Below the pieces are notes generated by a model, which ran no database searches, was not told the DNA's origin, and was given only the letters and a program-made list of their open reading frames with translations. The translations under genes were made by a program, and so were the position numbers. From Bacteroidales bacterium UBA1725 (lineage in GTDB: Bacteria > Bacteroidota > Bacteroidia > Bacteroidales > UBA932), in contig DCIN01000058.1 of the NCBI GenBank assembly GCA_002315815.1, forward strand, positions 29,060 through 63,623: a DNA stretch of 34,564 nt, given 5' to 3'. Below, one piece after another: positions 15,848 to 25,600 of this stretch (positions are counted from its first letter, which is position 1; every line of letters starts with the position of its first letter).

Positions 15848-17176
15848 ATGAATAAACTTATTACTTCAGTCCTTATACTGACGATGAGTGCTCTTGCGAC
15901 GGCTCAGAACAACCAAGTCTGGAGCTTCAAGGAATGCATAGACTATGCAATAGAACACAACATCACGGTCAAACAAAGCCAGAATACACTGGAGCAAAGG
16001 GAAATAGATGTCAACACAGCCAAGAACAGCCGCCTTCCCAACTTGTCAGCTTCAGCATCCCAGAACTTCTCCTTCGGACGTGGTCTTACTGCTGACAACA
16101 CCTACTCCAACACAAACACCACCTCCACATCATTCAATCTGAACACAAGTGTAGCCATATTCAACGGCTTCAGCATCAAATACGGTATCGAAATGAGCAG
16201 TCTGGAACTCGCCGCCGCAACAGAAGACCTGAAGAGAGCCAAGAACGACATCAGAGTGGCCGTATCCCAGGCTTATGTACAGATTCTGTATGACAAGGAA
16301 ATTCTGGCAGTGGCTTTGAATCAGAGCCAGAGGGACTCGCTCCAGTTGATTCGTATCAATGAAATGGCCAAAAACGGAAAAGCTAGCAAATCCGAAGTGG
16401 CTGCACAGCAGTCGAGCCTGGCACAGAGCCGCTTGAGTGTGGTGCAGGCAGAAAACAAGCTGGGACTGGCCCTGCTCGACCTTACACAACTTCTGGAACT
16501 GCCCAATCCGGAAGGATTCGACATAGCAGTCCCCGATGCCGGGAGCCTTGAACCGGAAATACTCCCCAATCCCGATGTCATTTATGAAGAAGCCCTCGGC
16601 ATCAGACCAGAAATACGAGCGGGAGAATTGCGTCTGGACTATGCAAACGTGGGTATATCCAGAGAAAAAGGTGCGTATCTCCCATCCCTCAGCCTCTCAG
16701 CAGGATTGGGAACCAACTTCTACACATCTTCCGGCAGAGCAACGGACAATTTCTGGAATCAGATCAACAGAAACTTCAGCCAGTACATAGGACTCTCGTT
16801 GAGTGTGCCCATATTCAATCGTTTCTCGACCCGCAATTCGGTCAAGACAGCTATGTTGAATTTTGATAATCAGAAGCTCCAGCTCGAAAACACAAAAAAG
16901 ACTCTTTTCAAGGAAATACAGCAGGCCTATTACAATGCCGTGGCTTCACAGTCCAAACTCAACAGCAGCCGCGAAGCTGCGGAGAGCGCAGAACTGTCTA
17001 TGAATCTCACAACTCAGAAATACGAAAACGGAAAGGCCAATATCACAGAATACAACGACGCCAAGAGCCGCTATCTGGAAGCTGAATCAAATTACCTTCA
17101 AGCACGCTACGAGTGTCTGTATCAGACAGAACTGGTGAATTTCTACCGCGGGAAAGAAATTGATTTCCAACGTTAA
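15848..17176 (+). CDS. TolC-family outer-membrane factor
   Basis: A 442-residue outer-membrane efflux protein (OEP/TolC superfamily). Residues 1-19 are a signal peptide ending LATAQ. Two OEP repeats follow, each of long helices with barrel strands: WSFKECIDYAIEHNITVKQS (25-44) opens the first, and EEALGIRPEIRAGELRLDYANVGISREKGAYLPSLSLSAG the second, matching the internal duplication of TolC. The segment QKYENGKANITEYNDAKSRYLEAESNYLQARYE near the C-terminus is the usual final helix pair. With the adaptor and ABC genes upstream, it completes a tripartite exporter from cytoplasm or periplasm to outside. No lipobox. Confidence 0.95.
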   Translation: MNKLITSVLILTMSALATAQNNQVWSFKECIDYAIEHNITVKQSQNTLEQREIDVNTAKNSRLPNLSASASQNFSFGRGLTADNTYSNTNTTSTSFNLNTSVAIFNGFSIKYGIEMSSLELAAATEDLKRAKNDIRVAVSQAYVQILYDKEILAVALNQSQRDSLQLIRINEMAKNGKASKSEVAAQQSSLAQSRLSVVQAENKLGLALLDLTQLLELPNPEGFDIAVPDAGSLEPEILPNPDVIYEEALGIRPEIRAGELRLDYANVGISREKGAYLPSLSLSAGLGTNFYTSSGRATDNFWNQINRNFSQYIGLSLSVPIFNRFSTRNSVKTAMLNFDNQKLQLENTKKTLFKEIQQAYYNAVASQSKLNSSREAAESAELSMNLTTQKYENGKANITEYNDAKSRYLEAESNYLQARYECLYQTELVNFYRGKEIDFQR

Positions 17177-17219
17177 GTAAATAATAACATCTGCATATTA
17201 TCACAATCAATAAATATTT

Positions 17220-18020
17220 ATGAAACAGATTCTCCTGGCCGCAACCGCAATGACAATGCTTGTCTCTTGTGCCGGCAAACAACCAAAATCTTTGATTCTC
17301 TATTATTCCCAGACGGGAGCTACGGAAAAAGTGGCAGAGGAACTCCAGAAACAGACAGGAGCGGACATCGAGCGCTTCGATGTAGCAGAAAGTTATGACG
17401 GAGACTATATGGCCACTATCAGCAGAGTGCAGGGCGAAAGAGCGACCGGATATGTACCGGCTCTGGTTCCACTCAAAGCCGACTTGTCAGATTATGACAT
17501 AATATATCTTGCATATCCTGTATGGTTCGGAACTTATGCTCCACCTGTACAGGCACTCATCCAGACCGTGAATCTTGATGGAAAGACAATTGTACCCGTC
17601 TGCACATTCGGAAGCGGTGGTCTGGAAGCAAGTACTGCCGATCTGGTTGAAGCTCTGCCTCAGTGCAGCATCTCTTCCGGATTCGGAATTCGCAATGCCA
17701 GAATCCAGTATGCAGAGGAGGAACTTGACCGTTTCCTCATCGAAAACGCTTACAAGGAAGGTCAAGTTGATCCTCTTCCGGATTATTCTGAGCGGAGAGA
17801 GATGACAGAAGAGGAATTGTCAATCTACAATGAAGCCACAGGCAGTTATCCATATCCTATGGGAGAAGCCTCCTGTGTCAGCAGCAGAAAAGTTCAGGAT
17901 GGAACTGATTATATTTTCATCGTTGCAACAGCAGGGCCTGACGGCAGTTCAAGAGAGGGAAAAGTATATGTGTCCGTCAGAGACGGGAGACAGGCTGAGT
18001 TCACAAGAGTGGACAGATGA
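17220..18020 (+). CDS. Flavodoxin-fold lipoprotein
   Basis: A 266-residue predicted lipoprotein with lipobox LVSC (Cys17). From residue 23 it has a flavodoxin-like domain: strand SLILYYSQTG, then the phosphate loop SQTGATEK (30-37) for FMN. LVPLKADLSDYDIIYLAYPVWFGTYAPPVQALI (82-114) and TIVPVCTFGSGG (about 122-133) are the second and third flavin-loop regions. The pattern fits the Flavodoxin_4 type. After about residue 185 there is an extra C-terminal piece with TEEELSIYNEATGSYPYPMGEASCVSS and a small beta domain. Flavodoxins normally work in the cytosol, so an exported, lipid-anchored one is unusual. It lies 43 bp after the TolC-type gene and may share its transcript. Electron donor and acceptor unknown. 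Confidence 0.85.
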   Translation: MKQILLAATAMTMLVSCAGKQPKSLILYYSQTGATEKVAEELQKQTGADIERFDVAESYDGDYMATISRVQGERATGYVPALVPLKADLSDYDIIYLAYPVWFGTYAPPVQALIQTVNLDGKTIVPVCTFGSGGLEASTADLVEALPQCSISSGFGIRNARIQYAEEELDRFLIENAYKEGQVDPLPDYSERREMTEEELSIYNEATGSYPYPMGEASCVSSRKVQDGTDYIFIVATAGPDGSSREGKVYVSVRDGRQAEFTRVDR

Positions 18021-18062
18021 GATTGGACAGATGAGAGTAGTCAGATGAGATTGGACAGATGA
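18011..18062 (+). repeat. Imperfect tandem repeat across the flavodoxin stop codon
   Basis: The 10-mer GGACAGATGA occurs at 18011, 18025 and 18053, with a degenerate copy (GTCAGATGA) near 18040. Spacing is 13-15 bp. The first copy contains the stop codon of the flavodoxin-like gene, so local slippage seems to have duplicated the 3' end. No function is evident. Confidence 0.6.
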
Positions 18063-18089
18063 CCTGCTCTCCGCCGGAACGTACAGCGC

Positions 18090-19250
18090 TTATAAAGAAC
18101 GGGCTACAACCATCGCCGTGCTCCACGCCGCCTGAAGGTTGAAACCACCGGTAACAGCATCGATATCAAGAATTTCCCCGGCAAAATACAAGCCGGGGTA
18201 TTTTTTGCTTTGCAATGTGGAAAGATTCACCTCAGTGATGGCTACTCCTCCACAGGTTACGAATTCTTCACGGAAACTGCATCTGCCGGACATTGAATAC
18301 TCATCCGCCGTGAGTACGGACAGAAGCCTGTTTACTGATTTGCGCCCGATGGACGACCACCTGCACCCTTCAGGAATACCTGCCCTGCACACCAGAAATC
18401 TCCAAAGCCGCGATGTAAGACCGGGGAAAGTGGTGCTGCAAATCATTTTACCTTGATTTTCGGCGTTCAAACAAGCAATACGTCCTTTTGCTTCCTCCTC
18501 CGACAAACCTGTCCAGTTTACCACAACAGGGACTCTGTACTCTTTTTCGGCAAGATATCTGGCTGCATAGGACGACAGTTTGAGGGCAGCGGGACCGCTC
18601 ATCCCCCAGTCCGTAATCAGAAGAGTGCCGCAGGAACGGAAAGGCTGGCCGGCAATGCCCAAGACAGCGTTGTCAATCACAGTCCCCATAAGAGAACCAA
18701 GCTTGCCGTCATTGATTCTGAAGGTGAAAAGAGATGGTACAGGGAGTACAATTTCAATATTCAGACTCTTCAGAAGCCCGATGGCCCCGCCTCCTGTAGT
18801 CACAACCACAGCGTCAGAATCCTTCATTAAAACGGCTGCATCCTCAACCCTATGTCCAGTCACCAGCCTGACTCCAGTCTTTCGCATAAGAGTAACCAGA
18901 GTACCGACTATCTGCATAGCATCCTGAGATTCGGGGAAAACACATCCGTCATCTTGAACGACATACGGAACGCCCTCTGCCTCGAACCATTCCATACAAT
19001 CGCGGTTGTCAAAAAACCTGAGGGCCCGTTTCATTATCTGCTCCCCTCTCGGATATGCTTCTCTTAGGCTGCTGATTCCACCGAAGCTGTTGGTGAAATT
19101 GCACCTGCCGCCTCCTGTCAAAGCAAGCTTGGCAAGAGGCTTTCGTGCCGCCTCGTACACAACAACATCAGCCTCCGGGTGACGGCGCTTTGCCTCAATC
19201 GCACAGAAGCTGCCGGCGGCTCCGGCACCTATTATGGAAATCCTCTTCAG
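18090..19250 (-). CDS. HI0933-family FAD-dependent oxidoreductase (non-canonical start)
   Basis: A roughly 386-residue flavoprotein of the HI0933/BaiN-like family, FAD enzymes acting as oxidoreductases of mostly unknown substrate. The frame contains the dinucleotide-binding motif RISIIGAGAAGSFCAIEA, and LALTGGGRCNFTNS follows about 30 residues on. The C-terminal signature is LYFAGEILDIDAVTGGFNLQAAWSTA. No ATG, GTG or TTG lies between the in-frame stop at 19274 and this motif. Candidates are CTG 19250 (used here), ATT 19253 (overlapping the upstream TGA), or a downstream GTG at 19160 that would delete the Rossmann motif and is therefore unlikely. Last gene of an operon with the Omp85-type, PlsC-like and SBF genes. 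Confidence 0.85.
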   Translation of the reverse strand: MKRISIIGAGAAGSFCAIEAKRRHPEADVVVYEAARKPLAKLALTGGGRCNFTNSFGGISSLREAYPRGEQIMKRALRFFDNRDCMEWFEAEGVPYVVQDDGCVFPESQDAMQIVGTLVTLMRKTGVRLVTGHRVEDAAVLMKDSDAVVVTTGGGAIGLLKSLNIEIVLPVPSLFTFRINDGKLGSLMGTVIDNAVLGIAGQPFRSCGTLLITDWGMSGPAALKLSSYAARYLAEKEYRVPVVVNWTGLSEEEAKGRIACLNAENQGKMICSTTFPGLTSRLWRFLVCRAGIPEGCRWSSIGRKSVNRLLSVLTADEYSMSGRCSFREEFVTCGGVAITEVNLSTLQSKKYPGLYFAGEILDIDAVTGGFNLQAAWSTAMVVARSL

Positions 19251-19252
19251 AA

Positions 19253-20602
19253 TCAGAAGAGATAGCCGAGGTTAACGTAGAATGCACCGGTTCCGTCCTG
19301 ATTGTACAACGGACTGTTCTTGAGAAAATGGGTAACGGGAGTACCGTAGTCCACAGCTACAATGAAATTCTCGTTCATAATGAAGCGGAATCCTGCTCCG
19401 AATGTAATGTGGAAACTGTCCGAAGAAGAACCTTTGAGAACGACGGGAGAACCGACATACGTATCAAGAGCACTCAAATCTCTGCCTCTTATCACCCGTG
19501 ACCCGTCACTGAACACATTTGCACCCAGAGCAATATTCTGGTTCCAAAGATGGAACTTGACGAATCTCCATCGAAGTTCGGCATTGTAGGTGAATGTGTC
19601 CAAACCCCAGATGCGGGAACGAAGAATTCCCCGCACGGTATAGAATCCGCCGATTCCTTCCTGATCATTTCTTTCTCCCATCACTGTCATAAACGGAAGA
19701 GAATAGAACGGAGCGTTGCCGAAGGTCCCTTCATAATTGAAACGGTAGGCAAATGTGAGTTTGTCTTCCTTGACAAACGGCAGATAATGTCTCCAGGTAA
19801 GTGAATAACGGTAATAAGGAATCTTCGATATTCCCGGCAGGGCTGCTGAGATATGTCCTTCTGCCCAGATTCCTCTGGAAGGAGCACCTTCTTTGTCTCT
19901 GGTGTCATATACCATTCCGGCGCGCAGACCGGTGGACATACCGCCATCTGCCTCTTCCTGGCTGATTATTCCCGACTTCTTGTATATGTCAAACAGTGTA
20001 GGTACTTGTTCTGGGAACTTCTTGTCATCGTCCTTACCCTTGTTTACGCTGGAATAGTCAATGGTGCCTGTACGCTGCCAGTATGCGAAAACGCCGGCCT
20101 CCCACCTGAGGGACGGTGTGATTTCACCGAGAAAATCCGAACGGAAGAGAATTTCATTCTTGGCAATACGGTAGAAAGGACTGAACAGATAACTGCTTCC
20201 TTTTTTGCCCTCAGCTATTCTCTGATGGTCATAATAACTCTCATAACCATTGAATCCGTAGAAATCATACGCCTTGTCCAGATTGGCCCTCAGGGAAGAA
20301 CTCCAACGGATACCCGGAATCAGTGTCTTGTTGTCGTAGCGTATCTGATACAACTGTGATCCTTTGGTAAAAAAAGAAGCTTCCAGATAAACCTTGGAAT
20401 TGTAGTTGGGATAGTTGGTACCGTCACCGTAGTTGAATATCTGGAGTACAGCACCCAATTGCAAGCCCTTGTCGGCATCGTAAGCAATGGCGGGAAGAGG
20501 TCCGAAATTATATCCGGTCTTCACGATTTCACTTTTGTTTTCTTGAGCAAAAGAAGAGATTCCAGCGGAGAGGAGCAAGACCGCCAATAAAGCTTTTTTC
20601 AT
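19253..20602 (-). CDS. Omp85/BamA-type outer-membrane beta-barrel without POTRA domains
   Basis: A 449-residue outer-membrane protein. Residues 1-19 form a signal peptide (ISSFA-Q). The rest is alternating beta strands, with the D15/surface-antigen pattern: GPLPAIAYDADKGLQLGAVLQIFNYG (34-59), DTRDKEGAPSRGIWAEGHI (about 235-253), GFYTVRGILRSRIWG (about 315-330) and a final strand ending in Phe, as recognised by the BAM machinery. No POTRA domain precedes the barrel, so it is not BamA itself; similar Bacteroidota proteins are annotated as BamA/TamA-family barrels. It starts 9 bp after the PlsC-like gene and its stop touches the flavoprotein gene. Role unknown; barrel-only Omp85 proteins may handle lipids or peptides. 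Confidence 0.82.
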   Translation of the reverse strand: MKKALLAVLLLSAGISSFAQENKSEIVKTGYNFGPLPAIAYDADKGLQLGAVLQIFNYGDGTNYPNYNSKVYLEASFFTKGSQLYQIRYDNKTLIPGIRWSSSLRANLDKAYDFYGFNGYESYYDHQRIAEGKKGSSYLFSPFYRIAKNEILFRSDFLGEITPSLRWEAGVFAYWQRTGTIDYSSVNKGKDDDKKFPEQVPTLFDIYKKSGIISQEEADGGMSTGLRAGMVYDTRDKEGAPSRGIWAEGHISAALPGISKIPYYRYSLTWRHYLPFVKEDKLTFAYRFNYEGTFGNAPFYSLPFMTVMGERNDQEGIGGFYTVRGILRSRIWGLDTFTYNAELRWRFVKFHLWNQNIALGANVFSDGSRVIRGRDLSALDTYVGSPVVLKGSSSDSFHITFGAGFRFIMNENFIVAVDYGTPVTHFLKNSPLYNQDGTGAFYVNLGYLF

Positions 20603-20611
20603 ACTAAGATA

Positions 20612-21538
20612 TCAGTGTATCAGTGATTTATAAAATGCAAGTATCCTGTAGAACAGGCTGTGGAAAGGCCATATTACAATGATGGGCAGACGGAAGCAGA
20701 AACGTATTGTGTTTGACCACGCCTTGTCTTCCAGACGGTTCACCATTATCTCCGACCCCACAATTACAGGCAGACATAGTGCCCCGCATACCAGAAAGAA
20801 CGGCAACAGAATGACGGCAAGAGGTATCATCCACCATTTCAAGGGCTTCCTGCGCTGACTGTCGTATTTGCACATAGCCTCATCCAACTTGTCATCGTTG
20901 GGAAAGAAAGTGATCAGCCGGGAAATCTTCTCATACAATGTAGAAGCCAGAATGTTCTTGTCCTCTTTCCCCCTGTACTCGATAGGTTCGCCGAAAGTCA
21001 CCCTGAGGCTGGTCATATAATCGAAATAATCCCCATATTCCAGTCCTGTCGGCACTATGGTCACTTTTTCGCAACCGTGGTCGAGTGCATGCTGCGCTAT
21101 CCAGAACACTCCCTTCCTCAAAGGCATAAGCGAGCGTTTGGGTCGGTGTGTCCCCTCGACGAACAAGGCAAAAGGAATCCTCTTCACCGTTTCAGCCACC
21201 TCTTCGAACACCTGTCTGTTATGAGCCACGGACTCCATACTGTCACGTTCGTGACGTGCCAGAGGAACCATACGCAGCCACCTCAGAACAGCGGCGGTCC
21301 GAGGCTTGCGGAAAAGGTCGGCTCTGGTCCCGAAGCATACCGGTTTCTTGCTTGCGGAAAGGATTGCAAGTGCGTCCATAAGCGCACAACAATGATTCGA
21401 GGCGAATATCACGGCCCCATCTGTCGGCACATTCTCTCTCCCGACCACTTCATATCTTCTGAAACTGCTGCGATAGCAGAGTGAAACGTATGAGCGCAGA
21501 ATGTCGTACGCTGCAGAGTATTCCCAGATGTGTTTCAA
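20612..21538 (-). CDS. PlsC-family 1-acylglycerol-3-phosphate acyltransferase-like protein
   Basis: A 308-residue phospholipid/glycerol acyltransferase. Motif I is NHCCALMD (His49 to Asp55, the HX5D spacing seen in a subset of this family). Motif II is around GTRADLFRKP (70-79), motif III is FVEGTHRPKRSLMPLRKG (126-143) and motif IV is VTIVPTGLEY (149-158). Two hydrophobic helices follow at about 233-255 and 280-298, suggesting inner-membrane anchoring. PlsC transfers acyl chains to lysophosphatidic acid; the acceptor here is inferred. The start is TTG at 21538, overlapping the SBF-gene stop as TTGA. No ATG upstream is free of that gene. The 9-bp gap to the Omp85-type gene supports one transcript. 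Confidence 0.87.
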   Translation of the reverse strand: MKHIWEYSAAYDILRSYVSLCYRSSFRRYEVVGRENVPTDGAVIFASNHCCALMDALAILSASKKPVCFGTRADLFRKPRTAAVLRWLRMVPLARHERDSMESVAHNRQVFEEVAETVKRIPFALFVEGTHRPKRSLMPLRKGVFWIAQHALDHGCEKVTIVPTGLEYGDYFDYMTSLRVTFGEPIEYRGKEDKNILASTLYEKISRLITFFPNDDKLDEAMCKYDSQRRKPLKWWMIPLAVILLPFFLVCGALCLPVIVGSEIMVNRLEDKAWSNTIRFCFRLPIIVIWPFHSLFYRILAFYKSLIH

Positions 21539-22479
21539 TTCTTTCTGCTTTTATTGAAGAACAATGCAACCATAAGGCCACTGATAATATGCCATATACC
21601 CCACCAGGCCGTAATGACAAGCATTCCTCCGTGGGCAGGGAAATTTGCAAAGATTGAAGTGCCGAGCAGAAGGACGAGTCCGAGACCGGAATTCTGGATA
21701 CCTGTTTCTATCGTGAGAGTCCTGCGGTCCTTGCGGGGAAGGCGGAAAACCGAACCTGTGGTGAATCCGATGGTGAGAGCCAGCAGATTATGAACCAGAA
21801 CCACCAGAAATATATACTTGACACTCTTGAGGAATGCATCGATGTTGCCAATGAATGACAGCACCACCATCGCAAGGAAGAATATTATGCTCACCCACTG
21901 GAAAGGCTTCTTCAACACAGACGCCAGCTTGGGGAGATAGCGGGAGGTGAGAATACCGAGCACGAGCGGGATGCCGAGCAGAATGAAAATAGTCTTGAAT
22001 ACGTCCCAAAGAGGAATCACCAGTGTGGGGACTTCTCCGGCAATATCAGCGAAATGCAGATATAGATTGCCGTAAAGCCAGAAATTGAACGGTGTCAGAA
22101 AAACGGCCAGCGAAGTGCTGATGGCCGTGAGAGTGACCGACAGTTCCACATTTGCCTTGGAAAGACTGGATATGAAATTGGAGATGTTGCCACCCGGACA
22201 GGATGCCACGAGTATCATTCCGAGGGCCATAGTCCAGGAAATCGAATCACCCAGAAGCAGAGCCAGAAGGAAAGTGAAGAGAGGCAGCAGGATGAGTTGG
22301 CAGCAGGCTCCGACTATCACCGACTTGGGTTTCTTGAAAACGTCCACGAAAATACCGGGCTTGATACCGAGGGCAACTCCGAACATTACGAAAGCAAGCA
22401 CGATGTTTATGGTGTTCATACCTCCCGCATTCAGGGTCACATCGATTAGGTCAATGGCATTTGCGATTTCTGGTGTCAT
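21535..22479 (-). CDS. SBF/BASS-family sodium-dependent transporter
   Basis: A 314-residue membrane protein of the bile acid:sodium symporter superfamily, with about nine hydrophobic helices. The hallmark SCPGGNISNFISSLSKANVELSVTLTAIS covers the unwound core helix and substrate site, and VFMF-type helix FVMFGVALGIKP lies near the N-terminus. I start at ATG 22479, not at ATG 22584 in the same frame: a full promoter (TTG, 19 bp, TACCTTTG) sits at 22494-22523, between the two, and the extra 35 residues are not family-like. Substrate cannot be read; bacterial members carry bile acids, pantoate and other organic anions. First gene of the four-gene operon. Confidence 0.88.
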   Translation of the reverse strand: MTPEIANAIDLIDVTLNAGGMNTINIVLAFVMFGVALGIKPGIFVDVFKKPKSVIVGACCQLILLPLFTFLLALLLGDSISWTMALGMILVASCPGGNISNFISSLSKANVELSVTLTAISTSLAVFLTPFNFWLYGNLYLHFADIAGEVPTLVIPLWDVFKTIFILLGIPLVLGILTSRYLPKLASVLKKPFQWVSIIFFLAMVVLSFIGNIDAFLKSVKYIFLVVLVHNLLALTIGFTTGSVFRLPRKDRRTLTIETGIQNSGLGLVLLLGTSIFANFPAHGGMLVITAWWGIWHIISGLMVALFFNKSRKN

Positions 22480-22493
22480 AGCGATAAATTTGT

Positions 22494-22523
22494 CAAAGGT
22501 AAACATTTTTACTAAATTTTCAA
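22494..22523 (-). promoter_or_regulatory. Promoter of the SBF-PlsC-Omp85-flavoprotein operon
   Basis: On the minus strand TTG (22523-22521), a 19-bp spacer and TACCTTTG (22501-22494) match the Bacteroidota consensus in full. The predicted leader before ATG 22479 is about 10 bases. Its position rules against the longer reading from 22584. Confidence 0.65.
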
Positions 22524-22609
22524 CAGACACGGACTCCATCAGTGGCGGGGACCGAATTACCTCAATCCAAGAAAGAAAGCTCATAATTTCTTTGTATCAA
22601 TAAAAATGC

Positions 22610-22630
22610 TAACTTTGCGTGCTATTTTTG
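22610..22630 (+). promoter_or_regulatory. Two candidate -7 boxes upstream of secDF
   Basis: TAACTTTG (22610-22617) and TATTTTTG (22623-22630) both match TAnnTTTG. Neither has a TTG at the ideal 19-21 bp distance; one at 22592-22594 gives spacers of 15 and 28. Either could start the secDF message, with leaders of about 25-35 bases. Confidence 0.5.
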
Positions 22631-22655
22631 ACTATAATTTTTTAATACAACAAAT

Positions 22656-25600
22656 ATGCAAAGTAAAGGAGCAATCAGAGTTGTGACAATCCTTCTTCTT
22701 CTGGCCAGCTTATGGCAGCTGTCATTCACGCTGGTCACCAGAATTGAGACCAACAAAGCTGAAAAGAGAGCCGAGGCCATTGCCGAGCAGGTGAAGCAGA
22801 CCGCAGCTTTCGCAGAAGTGCCGGAAGTGGACCGTGCCTTCTATCTGGATTCACTCAAGAAAATCGAATCGCGCAGGTATATCGATTCGCTTTCTTCTGA
22901 AACAATCTATTTCGGACAGACTTTCAAAAGCGTGCAGGCCAAGGAAATCAACCTCGGTCTTGATCTTAAGGGAGGTATGAACGTAATGCTGCAGGTGCAG
23001 CTCGAGGATTTGGTCAAATCCCTTGCGGGCAACAACAGCAATCCCGCTTTCCTCGAGGCTGTGAATCTTGCCAAGCAGCGCAGCGTCAATTCCCAGTCGG
23101 ACTTCATAACCCTCTTCGGAGAGGCGTGGAAGGAAGTCGGAAAAGGACAGAGGCTCGCCCAGATATTCGGAACATACGAGATGCGCGACCGCATCAAGCC
23201 CGAATCCACAGACGATCAGGTTCTTTCCGTTGTCAAGGAAGAAGCTGAGAGTGCAGTAGCAAACTCATTCAACGTACTTCGCAACCGTATCGACCGTTTC
23301 GGTGTGACCCAGCCTTCCATCCAGAAACTCGGAAACTCCGGCCGCATCCTCGTGGAACTTCCCGGTGTGAAGGAGCCTGAGCGCGTACGCAAACTTCTTC
23401 AGGGTACCGCATCCCTCGAGTTCTGGCCCACCTTCGACAATCAGGAGATCTATCCTTACCTTGCAGAGGCCAATGCACTTCTCGCCCAGATTCTGGAAGA
23501 CAAGGAAGCGGATGCTCCCGAAGCTGAAAAGAAGGCTGACGCAGCCGGGGTTCAGGACCAGACAACAGATGCCGTTACATCCGACGTCGTTGCAGAGGAA
23601 CTCAAGGCCAACGATTCGAGCGTAAACGAAGCTGAAGTAGAGGCCCTCAGAAAGGCCAATCCTCTCTTCGCCGTACTCCAGCCCTCGGATTTCAAAGGTA
23701 ACGCCTGCATAGGTTTTGCAACCGCAGCCGACACGGCTCTTGTGAACAGTTATTTCAAAATGCCCGAAGTGGCGTCCCTGTTCCCCGCCGAATTCCGTCC
23801 GATGTGGTCCGTGAAGCCTACTGAATATATGCAGAATGCCGGCAACATATACGAGCTCGTGGCCATCAAGGCATCGTCCCGTGACGGCAAGGCTCCTCTT
23901 GACGGAAGTTCAGTCACCGATGCCCGCGTAGTATCTGACGACCGTCAGGGCGGCGAACCTTCTGTATCAATGACAATGAACGCCGAAGGTGCAAACATCT
24001 GGGCACGCCTGACCAAGGACAACATCGGCAGACAGATAGCCATTGTACTCGACGGTACCGTATATTCCTATCCCAACGTATTGGGAGAGATCTCCGGAGG
24101 ATCATCAAGCATCACCGGTCATTTCGACTTCGAAGAAGCCACTGACCTCACCAACGTGCTCAAGTCCGGAAAACTCCCCGCCCCTGCGACTATAGTTCAG
24201 GAACAGGTAGTAGGTCCTTCACTCGGTGCAGAGTCAATACACGACGGTCTGCTGTCCTTCGTGATAGCATTCTTACTCGTGCTCGTGTATATGATTCTCT
24301 TCTATCAGGGTGCCGGTATCGCAGCTGACGTGGCGCTGCTTTCCAACGTCGTTCTCCTTTTCGGCACACTTGCCGCTTTCGGAGCAGTTCTGACCTTGCC
24401 CGGTATCGCAGGTCTCGTCCTGACCTTGGGTATGGCAGTGGATGCAAACGTAATCATCTACGAGCGCGTCAAGGAGGAACTTAAAGCCGGAAAGGGACTC
24501 GGAAAGGCCATCCACGACGGATACAGCAATGCCTACTCCGCCATCATAGACGGTCAGGTCACGACTCTGCTCACAGGTTTGGTACTCTTCATCTTCGGTT
24601 CCGGACCCGTCAAGGGATTCGCCACCACACTCGTAATCGGTATCATCACCTCTGTTCTCACATCCATCTTCATCACCCGTCTTATCTTCGAAGACAGAGT
24701 CAAGAATGGCAAGAAAATCACTTTCGAGAACAGTGTTACCCGTAATTTCCTCAAAAACACACATATTAACTTCATCGGAGGACGCAAGTTCTCATATATC
24801 TTCTCAGGAGCTCTCATACTCATCGCCATTGGTTCCATCTGCATCAAGGGATTTACCTACGGTGTGGACTTCACCGGAGGCCGTACTTATGTAGTACGCT
24901 TCGACCAGCCCGTAACCGCCGAATCCATTCGCGCATCAGTGAACGATGTATTCGAAGCGGCTGCATCTGAAAATCCTGATGTTAAGGGTTCTTCAGCGGA
25001 AGTGAAGCAGTTCGGTAACGACCAGCAGATGAAGATAACTACAGCCTACAAGGTTGACGTCGAGTCTTCTGAGGTGGATACGGAAATCGAAGGAATGCTC
25101 TATGAGTCACTCAAGGGATTCTTCAAGAATCCTATCACACTCAGCGAATTCACTTCGACTCTCGACAATCCCAACGGTATCATATCATCCGACAAGGTTG
25201 GTGCATCCATAGCTAACGACATCAAGAGGTCTGCAATCATTTCCGTTCTTCTTGCCCTTCTCATCATCTTCGCATACATAGCCTGGAGATTCAAGGGCTG
25301 GACCTGGGGTCTCGGAGGAGTTGTCTCCCTTACACACACGGCCATCATCGTGATTGGTTTCTTCTCACTGTTCAGCGGAATTCTTCCTTTCAACCTTGAT
25401 GTGGACCAGACTTTCATAGCGGCCATACTGACCATCATCGGATACGCCATCAACGACAACGTCGTAATCTTCGACCGAATCCGCGAGAACCTTCAGCTGC
25501 ATCCCAACGATGATTTCCAGACTACTGTGAACAAGTCCCTCAACCAGACTCTGACACGTACTCTCAATACCTCCGTTTCCACCCTGTTGCCTATGATTGC

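Noticed and set aside
22085..22603. 172-codon open frame on the plus strand opposite the SBF transporter
   Set aside because: It is antisense to a clearly recognised membrane protein, has no recognisable domain and no promoter; a shadow frame.
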